Under the pieces are notes generated by a model that did no database searches, was not told the DNA's origin, and saw nothing but the letters and a program-made list of their open reading frames with translations. Made by a program: the position numbers and the translations under genes. This document shows positions 1-11,200 of a DNA stretch of 16,130 nucleotides, one piece after another (position 1 is the first letter of the stretch; every line of letters starts with the position of its first letter). The stretch spans positions 1-16,130 of the forward strand of contig JAUZQH010000146.1 of NCBI GenBank assembly GCA_030951065.1. Reading direction: 5' to 3'. This DNA comes from Mariprofundus sp. Its GTDB lineage: Bacteria; Pseudomonadota; Zetaproteobacteria; Mariprofundales; Mariprofundaceae.

Positions 1-81
1 TGGCAGAGCGGCTGAATGCACCGGTCTTGAAAACCGGCGAAGGTAACACTTCCGTGGGTTCAAATCCCACCCCTTCCGCCA
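1..81 (+). tRNA. tRNA-Ser(UGA), 5' truncated by the window edge
   Basis: Reads UCN serine codons. The anticodon arm is CCGGT-CTTGAAA-ACCGG with anticodon TGA, followed by a long class II variable arm, a GGTTCAAATCC T-arm and an encoded CCA at 79-81. The 3' acceptor strand CCCTTCC (71-77) has no partner: the expected 5' strand GGAAGGG lies before base 1, so the window opens at tRNA nucleotide 8. The next serine tRNA follows after 27 bases and the two are probably co-transcribed. Confidence 0.96.
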
Positions 82-108
82 GTTATAGCAATGTAACAAT
101 GTGCGTAC

Positions 109-198
109 GGAGAGATGGCTGAGCGGCTGAAAGCGCGCCCCTGCTAAGGGTGTATAGGCTAAAACCTATCGAGGGTTCGAATCCCTCTCTCTCCGCCA
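109..198 (+). tRNA. tRNA-Ser(GCU)
   Basis: Reads AGC/AGU serine codons. The acceptor stem GGAGAGA (109-115) pairs with TCTCTCC (188-194), the discriminator is G195 and CCA is encoded at 196-198. The anticodon loop holds GCT, and a long variable arm is present as in all serine tRNAs. Immediately after it, bases 198-211 form the perfect palindrome AGCTTTTAAAAGCT, which could fold as a hairpin at the mature 3' end but lacks a following T-run. Confidence 0.97.
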
Positions 199-404
199 GC
201 TTTTAAAAGCTTGAGATAGAGGTGTGAGAACCCTTGATGTAGTGATGGGCCTGATGGCCCTGAAGGGATGGAGGGCATGGAAGCCCGGAATAATCCCTCT
301 CGGTCAATTGTTGAACATCGTTTGTTGGAGTTCCCGGAGATGTGGGCCGTAGTTAGTTCCGAATCATCTCTCCGGGCCACCCGTTCAGATAAACAGGAGA
401 CAGC
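199..404. other. 206-bp non-coding leader between tRNA-Ser and the lipoprotein gene
   Basis: No credible gene is visible. The stretch 236-280 is rich in GATGG/GGCC/CCTGA words and is of low complexity. Further on, CCCGGAGA (333-340) and TCTCCGGG (369-376) form an 8-bp inverted repeat with a 28-base loop. The same TCTCC could instead pair with GGAGA (396-400) inside the ribosome binding site of the next gene, so two exclusive folds are possible. No sigma-70 promoter is convincing here; read-through from the tRNA genes may supply transcription. Confidence 0.5.
395..400 (+). promoter_or_regulatory. Ribosome binding site that fixes the TTG start of the lipoprotein
   Basis: AGGAGA lies four bases before TTG 405. 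No ATG in this frame between here and the signal peptide gives a full lipoprotein signal, so the ribosome binding site and the signal peptide together decide the start. Confidence 0.75.
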
Positions 405-881
405 TTGAAGCAACTTGCACTGATCGCCATTGCCCTGTTGATGTTGTCGGCCTGTGAACAAAAGCAGCCCGATAAGATTCAGTGGCAGTTGCCGCTGCAG
501 GCTCCTGATGATCCACATGGCGGTAATGGTGATGCCACTGTACCTGAATGGGCTTCAGCTATACAGGGGGAGGCTGAAGTGGTCTGGCTGCAGAAGAATA
601 CTACCAGGCGATTTACCACGAAGCTTGTCATGGGCGGCAGCGCAACGGTTCAGAATTGGGAAATTCGCCTGCTTGGACTGGCTTCCGGGCTGAGAGTTCA
701 TAACAAAGCTTTTCTGAACGATGAAAATGTGGATAATCCCGCCGCCTTCGTTGAGGTAAGCCGCAACGGTAAAACTGTGTACCGTGGCTGGTTGTATAAG
801 AAATTTCCGGAATTATTCGGTATGGATGATCCGGAATGGAAAATATGGCTGAAAGGTATTACGCTTCGGCCCGTTTCATAA
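405..881 (+). CDS. Small outer-membrane lipoprotein, DUF2155-like
   Basis: A 158-aa secreted lipoprotein starting at TTG. Residues 1-16 are a signal peptide (MKQLALIAIALLMLSA) and LSAC (14-17) is a lipobox, so C17 should be the lipidated residue; glutamate at +2 suggests sorting to the outer membrane. The C-terminal part (about 75-158), with a hydrophobic strand, then GKTVYRGWLY and a D-P-x-W-x-I-W-L end, recalls the DUF2155 family by eye; that match is not verified and no function is known for the family. The gene is unusual in lying between tRNA-Ser(GCU) and tRNA-Arg(ACG), with only 30 bp to the latter, so it is probably co-transcribed with tRNAs. Base use looks like that of its neighbours and gives no sign of transfer. 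Confidence 0.82.
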   Translation: MKQLALIAIALLMLSACEQKQPDKIQWQLPLQAPDDPHGGNGDATVPEWASAIQGEAEVVWLQKNTTRRFTTKLVMGGSATVQNWEIRLLGLASGLRVHNKAFLNDENVDNPAAFVEVSRNGKTVYRGWLYKKFPELFGMDDPEWKIWLKGITLRPVS

Positions 882-884
882 AAC

Positions 885-907
885 GTTAAACGGTTTAACC
901 GATTAAC
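885..907. repeat. 23-bp near-perfect palindrome just before tRNA-Arg
   Basis: GTTAA-A-CGGTT-T-AACCG-A-TTAAC: ten of eleven base pairs are complementary around a central T, with A890/A902 the only mismatch. It lies between the lipoprotein stop (879-881) and the tRNA 5' end (912). No T-run follows, so it is not a typical terminator. It could be an RNA-processing stem in a mixed mRNA-tRNA transcript or a protein-binding site. Confidence 0.55.
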
Positions 908-911
908 ACAG

Positions 912-988
912 GCTCCCTTAGCTCAGCTGGATAGAGCATCTGACTACGAATCAGAAGGCCGGGCGTTCGAATCGCTCAGGGAGCGCCA
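912..988 (+). tRNA. tRNA-Arg(ACG)
   Basis: Reads CGN arginine codons after A34 is deaminated to inosine by TadA. Acceptor GCTCCCT (912-918) pairs with AGGGAGC (978-984), the discriminator is G985 and CCA is encoded at 986-988. The anticodon arm TCTGA-CTACGAA-TCAGA carries ACG. The pairing of a GCU serine tRNA with ACG arginine tRNA genes is also seen in the E. coli serV-argV cluster; here a protein gene separates them. Confidence 0.97.
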
Positions 989-996
989 TATAAATC

Positions 997-1030
997 AAGG
1001 ACTTACGGCATTTGTCGTGGGTCCTTTTTT
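997..1030 (+). terminator. Rho-independent terminator after tRNA-Arg
   Basis: AAGGAC (997-1002) pairs with GTCCTT (1021-1026). The stem continues inward through TTACG/CGTGG with two G-U pairs, giving about 11 pairs in all, and ends in a run of six T (1025-1030). It ends the tRNA transcript before the convergent rpoH gene, whose stop is at 1060. Confidence 0.85.
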
Positions 1031-1059
1031 ATTGCCTGTAAAACCATGATACAGCCGGA

Positions 1060-1896
1060 TTACTGGGCTATGGCTGCCTTCAGCTTTTTCATGGCGCGGG
1101 CTTCCAGTTGACGCACGCGCTCAATAGAAACGCCGAATTCTCCGGCCAGTTCTTTCAAAGTAGCCGGTTCTTCGCTCAAATGGCGCCGCTCGACAATCAA
1201 CCTGTCCCGATCCGCTAATGTTGTCATAGCCTTGTACAGTATTGATTTCTGATGATTCTCCCAGTTGGATTCTATGGCAATGTCTTCCGGAGAAGAACCG
1301 GAGGCGGGCAGGGAATGTAGCAGTGCATCGCCTTCTTCATTTTCACTGTCCAGTGATACATCACGCTGCAAAAAGGCGTTGGCCGTTTCCTGATATTCGT
1401 TGCTATTAATACCATAATCTGCAGCTACTTCATCGACTTTGTGCCCGTCAAATGCGGCAATAGTGTTTTTGGCCTTCTGCAGTCCGGCAAAAATACGTCG
1501 CTGCAATTTATTGGTGCCCAGTTTGACAATACTCCACGAGCGCAGGATGAAATCGTGAATGGAAGCACGCACCCACCAGGATGCATATGTCATCAGACGG
1601 AAACCACGATCCGGGTCAAAACGTTTGACCGCATGCATCAGGCCCATGGTGCCTTCCTGAATCAAATCCATTTCGGGCAGACCGAAATGGCGGTATTCAC
1701 GGGCAATTGCGGCTACACCGCCAAGATTGGCAACGACCAGCTGACGTGCAGCCTCGCGGTCGCCGGAATCGTGCCACAGGCGAGCCAGTTTCATTTCTTC
1801 TTCACGGCACATACGTGGTGTTTTCCTGATGTCGCGGGAAAATAATGCCAAACTGGTTAGTTCATATGATGATCGGGCATGCGTTGCTGCTGTCAA
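1060..1896 (-). CDS. rpoH: RNA polymerase sigma-32 (heat-shock sigma factor)
   Basis: A 278-aa sigma-70-family group 3 factor; E. coli RpoH is 284 aa. Region 2 runs from about residue 45 to 125, with DLIQEGTMGLMHAVKRFDP and the -10-binding YASWWVR. The segment LQRRIFAGLQK (131-141) corresponds to the RpoH box that separates RpoH from RpoS and RpoD, and region 4.2 with its helix-turn-helix ends the protein (about 246-276). In this family it directs polymerase to chaperone and protease genes. The start is TTG at 1894-1896, supported by a strong GGAGG eight bases upstream. It is the last gene of the minus-strand cluster, 45 bp after ligA, and could have its own promoter within ligA. Lying in a run with degP, it suggests joint control of cytoplasmic and envelope stress, which is inference. 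Confidence 0.94.
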   Translation of the reverse strand: MTAATHARSSYELTSLALFSRDIRKTPRMCREEEMKLARLWHDSGDREAARQLVVANLGGVAAIAREYRHFGLPEMDLIQEGTMGLMHAVKRFDPDRGFRLMTYASWWVRASIHDFILRSWSIVKLGTNKLQRRIFAGLQKAKNTIAAFDGHKVDEVAADYGINSNEYQETANAFLQRDVSLDSENEEGDALLHSLPASGSSPEDIAIESNWENHQKSILYKAMTTLADRDRLIVERRHLSEEPATLKELAGEFGVSIERVRQLEARAMKKLKAAIAQ

Positions 1897-1941
1897 TCCG
1901 GTTACCTCCGAGGGTCAATCATGAGCACGCAGTTTGTGGGG

Positions 1942-4489
<2,548 letters not shown>

Positions 4490-4493
<4 letters not shown>

Positions 4494-4753
4494 GTCGCCG
4501 TTCCTGCAGCTAATCCAGCCAGTGATGTTTGCAACGCATGTTCTGTTACCCGGTGTCTGAGGAGCTCCTGACCATCCACCAGCAATACCGGAACATCCAG
4601 GCCATAGCGAACGAGAAGCGCCTTGTCGCGATCCACGTCAATCGTTTCCCACGAACACAATCCCTGCCCTGCCGCCGCCGCGACGACTGCCTTGGCATCT
4701 TCGCACAGGCAGCAGTTACGGCGACTCAGCAATTGAATATGCGGTCGGAGCAT
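4490..4753 (-). CDS. Glutaredoxin-like thiol protein (DUF836 type)
   Basis: An 87-aa protein with a compact thioredoxin fold. It begins with a beta strand (IQLLSRRNCCLCEDA) carrying C14-C-L-C17, the expected CxxC redox site, and has the cis-proline motif VPVLLVDG (about 54-61). There is no signal peptide, so it should be cytosolic. Relatives of this size, the glutaredoxin/DUF836 group, often sit beside membrane thiol proteins; their substrates are mostly unknown. It begins 9 bp after degP and overlaps the TlpA-like gene by four bases, which suggests the two thiol proteins are made together. Confidence 0.85.
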
Positions 4754-4762
4754 ATAGTGGAA

Positions 4763-6181
4763 TTAATCCTCTGCTTTCCGTTTCTTGGGAAGCTTGACCA
4801 GGGCAAATACCTGATCGCCGCGCCTGTCCAGCATGACACGCAGCACTTCTCCATATTTGAATTTTTTGGCCAGTTTCGAAAAGCTGCTGACATTGTTCAC
4901 ATCCTTTCCATTGATGCGATAAATAACATCGCCGCGCTGAATGCCGGCACGTGCTGCTGGCATTCCACGTTGCAATTGCTGCACTACGATACCTTTTTTA
5001 ACACGGGTCTGTAACCTTGCCGCCAGATCAGGGGTCAGATTATCCACCACCATGCCGAGGCGAATCTTGGCACTGTCGCGATGCGGACGACCGTTTGACG
5101 CGGTGTCTGAATCTTTCATGGCTTCCACCTTGACGGTGATTATTTTGTGCTTGCCATCGCGAATCACGCCGATTTTCACTTTATCGCCCGGTGTGTGACG
5201 GGCTACGCGAATCGGCAGATCATGTGCTTTGTGAACCGGTTTACCATCAATGGATACAATCACATCACCCGGTTTGATGCCTGCCCGGTCCGCAGCAGAA
5301 CCAGCCACGACTTGCGGCACCAGTGCGCCTTCGCGGTTTTTCAGACCCAGCGCCTGCATGGTTTCCTTATCTACATCGGTAATATGCACACCGAGGCGTG
5401 CCCGGGTCACGTGACCCTTTTCACGCAATTCATCCATGACCGATTTAGCCAGGTTGATCGGGATAGCAAATCCAATACCGTTGTTCCCGCCGCTGCGTGA
5501 ATAAATGGCGGTATTGATACCCACGACTTCACCCCGGGTATTAAACAGCGGGCCGCCGGAATTGCCCGGATTGATGGCTGCATCGGTCTGAATAAAGTCA
5601 TCATAGGGGCCGGAACCAATCACACGTCCTTTGGCAGAAACAATACCCGCAGTCACTGTTTGCTCCAGGCCGAAGGGATTGCCGATAGCCACAACCCAGT
5701 CGCCCACGCGCAGCTTATCTGAATTGCCCAGCTTAACTGCTTTCAGGTGTTTCGCCTTGAATTTGATCAGAGCGACATCCAGTTTGGGGTCGGTACCAAT
5801 GATTTTTGCTTCGTGCTCGGTACCATCACGCATTTTAACAATGACTTCGTCGGCACCTTCCACGACATGATTATTGGTCACTACATAGCCATCGGCGGAC
5901 AGTATAAAACCTGTACCCAGAGCGTGTCGTTCCTGTTGCTGACGTGGCATATTGCGCAAGAAATCATTAAAGAAGTCATCAAAAGGGGAGCCGTGGGGGG
6001 AACCAAAACCGGGCGGCAGGCCCTGCAGTCGCTGTTGCACATGTTTGGTGGTGCTGATGTTCACTACGGAATCAGCTTGTGCTGCTGCCAGATCGGCGAA
6101 GCTGTCGGGCATCGCCTGAGCATGCGACACCCACATCACCGCAAGAAATAATACCGGGAACAATCGTTTGATTTGATTCAA
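4763..6181 (-). CDS. degP: Periplasmic serine protease/chaperone DegP (HtrA/MucD family)
   Basis: A 472-aa S1C protease that degrades or refolds damaged envelope proteins. Residues 1-23 form a signal peptide ending AQA. The trypsin-like domain carries the triad H105 (TNNHVVEGA), D135 (DPKLDVALI) and S208 (GNSGGPLF). Two PDZ domains follow, at about 262-350 and 375-465. The LA-loop region (about 52-82) is rich in Gly, Pro, Phe and Gln. The start is TTG at 6179-6181, fixed by AAGGAG six bases upstream. It lies 72 bp after rseC and 9 bp before the glutaredoxin-like gene. The order rseC-degP equals mucC-mucD in pseudomonads, so MucD is an equally good name. Confidence 0.95.
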   Translation of the reverse strand: MNQIKRLFPVLFLAVMWVSHAQAMPDSFADLAAAQADSVVNISTTKHVQQRLQGLPPGFGSPHGSPFDDFFNDFLRNMPRQQQERHALGTGFILSADGYVVTNNHVVEGADEVIVKMRDGTEHEAKIIGTDPKLDVALIKFKAKHLKAVKLGNSDKLRVGDWVVAIGNPFGLEQTVTAGIVSAKGRVIGSGPYDDFIQTDAAINPGNSGGPLFNTRGEVVGINTAIYSRSGGNNGIGFAIPINLAKSVMDELREKGHVTRARLGVHITDVDKETMQALGLKNREGALVPQVVAGSAADRAGIKPGDVIVSIDGKPVHKAHDLPIRVARHTPGDKVKIGVIRDGKHKIITVKVEAMKDSDTASNGRPHRDSAKIRLGMVVDNLTPDLAARLQTRVKKGIVVQQLQRGMPAARAGIQRGDVIYRINGKDVNNVSSFSKLAKKFKYGEVLRVMLDRRGDQVFALVKLPKKRKAED

Positions 6182-6253
6182 TCTTAACTCCTTATATAAA
6201 CGTGCAGGCCGATTTGTAAGCCTGTTGGATGAAAAAAAGATGAAAATTCAATG

Positions 6254-6742
6254 TCAATGAGATGAAACAGGTAACGAATTTTCAGCGCGTGCTGAAGATG
6301 TTCCAATAACGCGCACCATGCGCACATCCAGTCCTGATGTTGAGTCGGATGCAAGACCGGCAAGATGCGATTTGTACCAGAGATAATAAACCAGCACCGC
6401 TATAAGCCCGCCCAGCGCAGCCATTGCCTCTTCGGCAGGCCAGCCCAGATGCACAGCCAGGTTACGGGTAATCAGACCGACAACAATGAAAGCCAGCATG
6501 GGGATGGCATATAACCGAAAGGCAATGTGTAATACGGCGCTGTCCGGTACTTCCAGCACGACCCTGTCACCGGTTTTTGCGCCGATTTGGTTAGGCACCC
6601 GCAGTTCAATTACACGCTCAACCCATGAACCCATTGTGGCACATGAAGTTTTACCGGCGCAATCGCCACAGGCGCTGGCACGACGGCCACTGACAACAGC
6701 CTCATGCCCTTCCACTGCGATCACTGTGACCTGTTGCTCCAT
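6254..6742 (-). CDS. rseC: RseC/MucC-family inner-membrane protein
   Basis: A 162-aa protein close in length to E. coli RseC (159 aa). The cytoplasmic N-terminus has cysteines C25, C28 and C34 in ACGDCAGKTSC, typical of the family. Two membrane helices follow at about 70-94 and 105-123, the usual topology. In E. coli RseC mildly affects sigma-E activity and takes part in reducing SoxR; which applies here is unknown. I chose the ATG at 6740-6742 because AGGAG lies just upstream. The frame stays open 14 codons further (to 6784), but that part has no ribosome binding site and does not match the family. No rpoE, rseA or rseB gene is in the window. Confidence 0.88.
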   Translation of the reverse strand: MEQQVTVIAVEGHEAVVSGRRASACGDCAGKTSCATMGSWVERVIELRVPNQIGAKTGDRVVLEVPDSAVLHIAFRLYAIPMLAFIVVGLITRNLAVHLGWPAEEAMAALGGLIAVLVYYLWYKSHLAGLASDSTSGLDVRMVRVIGTSSARAENSLPVSSH

Positions 6743-6895
6743 GCGTACTCCTGTGTTTTTGATGTCTGATGCATCGGATATCAAGACGAATCGACTTTAA
6801 AAGCCGCAGCTTACACTAGCATGTATGATTCATGAATCGTTATCATGTTCGATTCGATGCAGCGCATAAACAAGCGGGAGTATCACGCCGGATGC
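6743..6895. other. 153-bp gap between folE and rseC
   Basis: No gene is seen. The gap holds the palindromes GATTCATGAATC (6827-6838) and GATGCATC near 6770. It is the longest break inside the minus-strand cluster, so a promoter for rseC-degP is likely here, but I see no consensus -35/-10 pair and no sigma-E type motif. No clear terminator for folE is visible either. Confidence 0.4.
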
Positions 6896-7501
6896 CTATT
6901 GGGAGGATTTATCCATGCCGATCAACTGAAACAGTTCCAGCCTGGATGACGGGTTTTTCATAAACGCGCCGGTTAGTTTGGAGGTGGTCGTCCATGAATT
7001 GGCTTTATGGATGCCCCGGTGACACATGCAGAAATGCTGACACTGGATAATGACGGCGACACCTTTCGGGTCGAGCACTTCGTCAATGGCATTGGCAATC
7101 TGCATGGTCAGTTTTTCCTGTACCTGCAGGCGTTTGGCATAACCTTCGACCACGCGTGCCAGTTTGGACAGGCCAACAACACGATCTCGCGGGATGTAAG
7201 CGACATGCGCCTTGCCGACAAACGGCACCATATGATGTTCACAATGACTGTGCACATCGATATCGGAGACCAGCACCACCTCATCATAACCGCAAACCTC
7301 TTCAAAGGTTTTCAGCAGATGCTCGCGCGGATCCTGGCGGTAACCGGAGAAATGTTCGTGCATGGCAGCAAGTACCCGTGCAGGGGTTTCCTGCAGGCCT
7401 TCCCTGTTCACGTCTTCGCCGATATATTCCAGCAGGCCACGCACATGCGCCATGCCCCGGATATTTTCCGCATTGTTCTGGTCAAATTCTTCAGTCACCA
7501 C
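6896..7501 (-). CDS. folE: GTP cyclohydrolase I
   Basis: Converts GTP to 7,8-dihydroneopterin triphosphate, the first step of folate (and queuosine or other pterin) synthesis. The 201-aa protein has the family signature [12 protein letters not shown] with zinc ligands C87 and H90, and the third ligand C158 in HFCMCHRGI. The QETPARV segment (37-43) is also typical. The start is GTG (7499-7501) with AGGAAG upstream; the following codon is GTG too, so the exact first residue is uncertain. It diverges from the phosphatase gene with 89 bp between. It is probably the first gene of the minus-strand series, although 153 bp separates it from rseC. Confidence 0.96.
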   Translation of the reverse strand: MVTEEFDQNNAENIRGMAHVRGLLEYIGEDVNREGLQETPARVLAAMHEHFSGYRQDPREHLLKTFEEVCGYDEVVLVSDIDVHSHCEHHMVPFVGKAHVAYIPRDRVVGLSKLARVVEGYAKRLQVQEKLTMQIANAIDEVLDPKGVAVIIQCQHFCMCHRGIHKANSWTTTSKLTGAFMKNPSSRLELFQLIGMDKSSQ

Positions 7502-7552
7502 TCACTTCCTTTTCCTGTGATGCGGTGCACCATAGCGCAAATTTTATCAAGG

Positions 7553-7573
7553 CAACACCCTCTTGGCGTGTTG
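7553..7573. repeat. Inverted repeat in the folE/phosphatase divergent gap
   Basis: CAACAC (7553-7558) and GTGTTG (7568-7573) flank nine bases. It could be an operator or a hairpin in the leader of the phosphatase gene, whose start is 18 bp downstream. Six pairs alone is weak evidence. Confidence 0.3.
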
Positions 7574-7590
7574 GTATATATGGAGAAGCA

Positions 7591-8184
7591 ATGATCACTA
7601 TCGACCTGTTACGTCACGGTGCGCTTGAAGGTGGCATCAAATACCGGGGCAAGGTTGATGATCCTCTCACTTCCGGGGGTCGGTTAGCCATGGATCAGGT
7701 CTGGCAACAGCTGTGCGCGGATGTGGATGATATTATCACCTCACCATTAAGTCGCTGCGCTACGCCAGCCGGAACATGGTCAGCGCAATCAGGTATAGGT
7801 TGTATGATTGAACCACGCCTGGCCGAAATAGATTATGGCGTATGGGAAGGCAAAACCATGGCGACGATCCAGCGGGAATATCCCGGTATGCTGGAACGCT
7901 GGCGTGCCGACCCGACCGGCATGCGTCCACCCGGCGGTGAATCACCGGAAGAATTGCGGGCCCGATTGGCAGACTGGTGGAATGAGGCTCGTGTGCAATT
8001 TGAAGGGAAACATATTCTGGTTGTCGCCCACTCCGGCAGCCTGCGCATGCTCATCGCCTTGTTGTTAAATCAGCCGATTGCATACACCCGAAGCATTGAT
8101 ATGCCATACGCCTGTCTGCACCGGCTTATTTATCAGGATGGCAATACCCGGTTGGTTGGTGTGAATAACCCCGGAAATTTATGA
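7591..8184 (+). CDS. Histidine phosphatase family protein, alpha-ribazole phosphatase-like
   Basis: A 197-aa phosphoglycerate-mutase-fold phosphatase. R8-H9-G10 holds the phosphorylated histidine, with R55 (SPLSRC), E79 (AEIDYGVWEG) and H147 (VVAHSG) completing the active site. The LxEIDYGxWEG and short RHG N-terminus resemble CobC, which removes the phosphate from alpha-ribazole phosphate in cobalamin synthesis. No other cobalamin gene is in the window, so the substrate is uncertain. The start is ATG 7591 with GGAGAA six bases upstream; the open frame runs further upstream only because it lies antisense to folE. It converges on the RND gene with 32 bp between and no strong terminator. Confidence 0.82.
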   Translation: MITIDLLRHGALEGGIKYRGKVDDPLTSGGRLAMDQVWQQLCADVDDIITSPLSRCATPAGTWSAQSGIGCMIEPRLAEIDYGVWEGKTMATIQREYPGMLERWRADPTGMRPPGGESPEELRARLADWWNEARVQFEGKHILVVAHSGSLRMLIALLLNQPIAYTRSIDMPYACLHRLIYQDGNTRLVGVNNPGNL

Positions 8185-8216
8185 ATAAATACATTCTGGA
8201 CTGATTCAGAACATCT

Positions 8217-11200
8217 CTAATTCTGAGTGACCGGTTTGCCGAACAGGCGTTGCATCAGGTGTTTGATGTCCAGTGCAATGCCGAGTGCGGCGGGGACTGA
8301 GAATAGCGTGATAACAGTGGAGAACATCAATCCCCACGATAATGCCAGCGCCATCGGGGCGACAAAGGGATCGAATCCACCCCAGCCGTAGGCGGTTGGT
8401 AACAGGCCGACAACGGTAGTAATCGCAGTCAGTAATACGGCTCTGAGACGGCGTTTGCCGCTTTGCAGGATGGCATCACGCCATGGCACCCCTTCGCTGA
8501 TTAAACGCTGGATGAACACGGCCATAACCAGAGAGGCATTGACCACGACGCCGGTCAGCGCAACAAAACCCATCATGGCCATAAACGAAATCGGTGCGCC
8601 GTGCAGGAAAAACCCGACAATGATGCCGATGACACCGAACGGAATGGCCAGCATCACCAGAATAGGGTAGCCGATACGATTGAACTGCACGGCCAGAATG
8701 GCAAAAATGCCCAGCAGGGCAAATATAAAGCTGAAGATCAGCCCGCGCACCGATTCCTGTGTTTTTTCTTCTTCGCCACCCAGGTGTACGCGCACATGAG
8801 CAGCATTTCCCAACCATTCGCTACGGCGCTGCTCGACCAGTGTATTGAGTTGTTTGGAGTTCATATCCGTCTGATTGACTTCAGCCGATACCTTGATCAC
8901 CCGTCGCCCGTCCTTATGGCGGATGCTGCTGGTGCCGGCTCTGTTTTCCAGTTTGGCAATGCGGAATAATGGCACCAGCCCGCCACGCTTATTGGGTATT
9001 TCCAGATTCATCAGGGTATGAATATCACGCTGCGCCTCTTCAGGATACCGGATGGTGACATCTATTTCTTCCTTGCCGCGCTTGATCGTCGATACGCGCA
9101 GCCCGTCAAAGGCGGCGCGTATCTGGGTGCTGACGGTGGCCAGATCGACGCCGGCATAAGCCGCCAGCGTACGATCCATGACAATGCGAATTTCAGGGTC
9201 GCCCGGCTCCAGGTCGCTTTCGATGGCGTACACGCCTTTGATGCCGGAGAGCATGCTCATCAGTCGTTTGGCCACAGCGGTCATGCTGGCCTCATCGCCG
9301 CCGGTGAGCTCCACCTGCAGGGCGCGACCGACCGGGGGGCCTGACTTCTGCATGGCAAAGCTGATCTTCAGATCGGGAAACAGCGGCGGAATCTCTTTTT
9401 CCAGCTGATTCATCACCGTATAAGCTTTGACCGTGCGTTTTGTGAACGGAATCAGAATCACGCGCTCAAAACCGAAGCGGTCACCGATCTGTTTCAGGGA
9501 TTCACGCTGATCGGCGCTGTTTTCACCGGCAATCATGGTAGTTGTTTCCAGCAAGGCCGGGTCAATGCGTTTGCGCACTTCGATATCCAGCTTTTTCAAT
9601 TGATCCCGCATTGCTTCCAGCGTGGTGCCGGTAGGCATGTTCACGCGCAAATAAAATGTTGATTCCGCACCGGTCGGGAACAGCTGGAATTTCATGGTGG
9701 AGGCCAGCATCACGGTGGCCAGCAAACCACAGATGGTCAGCAGAATGGTTAAATACCTCAGCTTGACAGCCTTGTGCAAAAACCATGCATAAACATTGGT
9801 TATCCAGATGAACAGGATACGCTCTTTGGGGTGTTTGTTGGCATTGGCCAGATCGCGAATGTGGTTGGGCAGGATGAAAATCGCCTCAAACCATGAGAAA
9901 CCGAGTAGTACGATCACCACCACCGGGATGGAGTATACAAACTTGCCGATAATGCCATCCATATACATCAACGGTAAAAAGGCGACGATGGTGGTCAATA
10001 CGGTAGCGGTGACCGGGCCGATCAATTCATACGTGCCCTCAATGGCAGCCTGTTCGGGGGATAGCCCGCGTTCCATATGCCAGGTGGCATTTTCACCGAT
10101 AATGATGGCGTCATCGACCATCAGCCCGAGCACCATAATAAAACCGAACATGACCAGCAGATTCAAGGTGATGCCGGCGGCATACAGCACTGCAATACCT
10201 GAGAAAAAAATGATTGGTAATCCCCAGGCCGTGGTCAGTGCAACAGCGGGGCGCAGAAACAGCAGCAGCAGCGCCAGCACCAGGACTAATCCGATGGCTC
10301 CGTTATTGGTCAGCACGCCCAGGCGCAAGCGGGTGATGGTGGATAAATCATTATAGATGCTGACATGCACGTTTTCACCATAGGTGGCGGGGATCGTTTC
10401 CAGATAGGCGCGTACCGCATCGACCAGCTGGATAATGTCGGCATCCCCTTTTTTGGCCACGATCATATTGATGGCCGGATCACCCCGCGCACCGACATAG
10501 CGGTATGCACGCGTCAGTGTCTGCTGCACATCAGCCACATCTTTCAGATGCAGCGCCTGTCCATGCTCATTAGCACGCAGTACCAGATTGCCGGCATCTG
10601 CTGCCGATACGAATTCGCCTGTAATACGGATAATTCGCTGACCGTCGAGCGCTTTCAGGCGGCCACCCGGAGCATTGATATTCCACCCCTTGACCAGCGT
10701 CACAATGTCGTTGATTGAGACCCGGTGCCGGCGCATTTTTTTCGGATCGGGCACGATGCGAATCTCTTCCTTGCGGTCACCCTGCACAAACACATTGGCC
10801 ACGCCGTCAATGGCGCGCACATCATCTTCGATCTGGGTGCTCAGGTGTTTGAGTTCCAGCGGTTTAAAATCACCGAAAATAGAGAAGGTGAGCACGGGTG
10901 CCTGTTCGGATTTCACTTCGGTAATAACGGGGTCGGCGGGCAAATCCACTGGCAGGTCGGCGCGATTGATGGCCTGCTGGATATCGGATACCAGACGCGA
11001 GCGATCCTTGAAATTCGGATCCACTTCAATGGTTAATTGCATCTTGCCGGAAAAGGCGGTGGAGCGAATCGTATTGATGCCGTCAATGCCCTTCATCTCC
11101 TGCTCAATCGGCGTGACCATTAAACGTTCCACTTCTCGCGGCGCAGCGCCCGGATAGATGCCTGTAACGGCAATGACATCGAAATTAATGCTGGGAAAGG

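Noticed and set aside
159..518. 119-aa open frame on the minus strand ending in GGERGIRTLDRF
   Set aside because: This ending is the known false translation of the antisense of tRNA-Ser. The frame crosses the tRNA gene and the lipoprotein gene and has no ribosome binding site.
6827..6838. Perfect 12-bp palindrome GATTCATGAATC before rseC as an operator
   Set aside because: A few perfect 12-bp palindromes are expected by chance in 16 kb, and no second copy or promoter is seen beside it.
7156..7590. Upstream extension of the histidine phosphatase to 342 aa
   Set aside because: It lies antisense to folE, is of odd composition and precedes a normal start (ATG 7591) with a ribosome binding site right before the RHG motif.
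8185..8216. Bidirectional terminator between the phosphatase and RND genes
   Set aside because: TTCTG (8194-8198) and CAGAA (8207-8211) give only five pairs, with no T-run.
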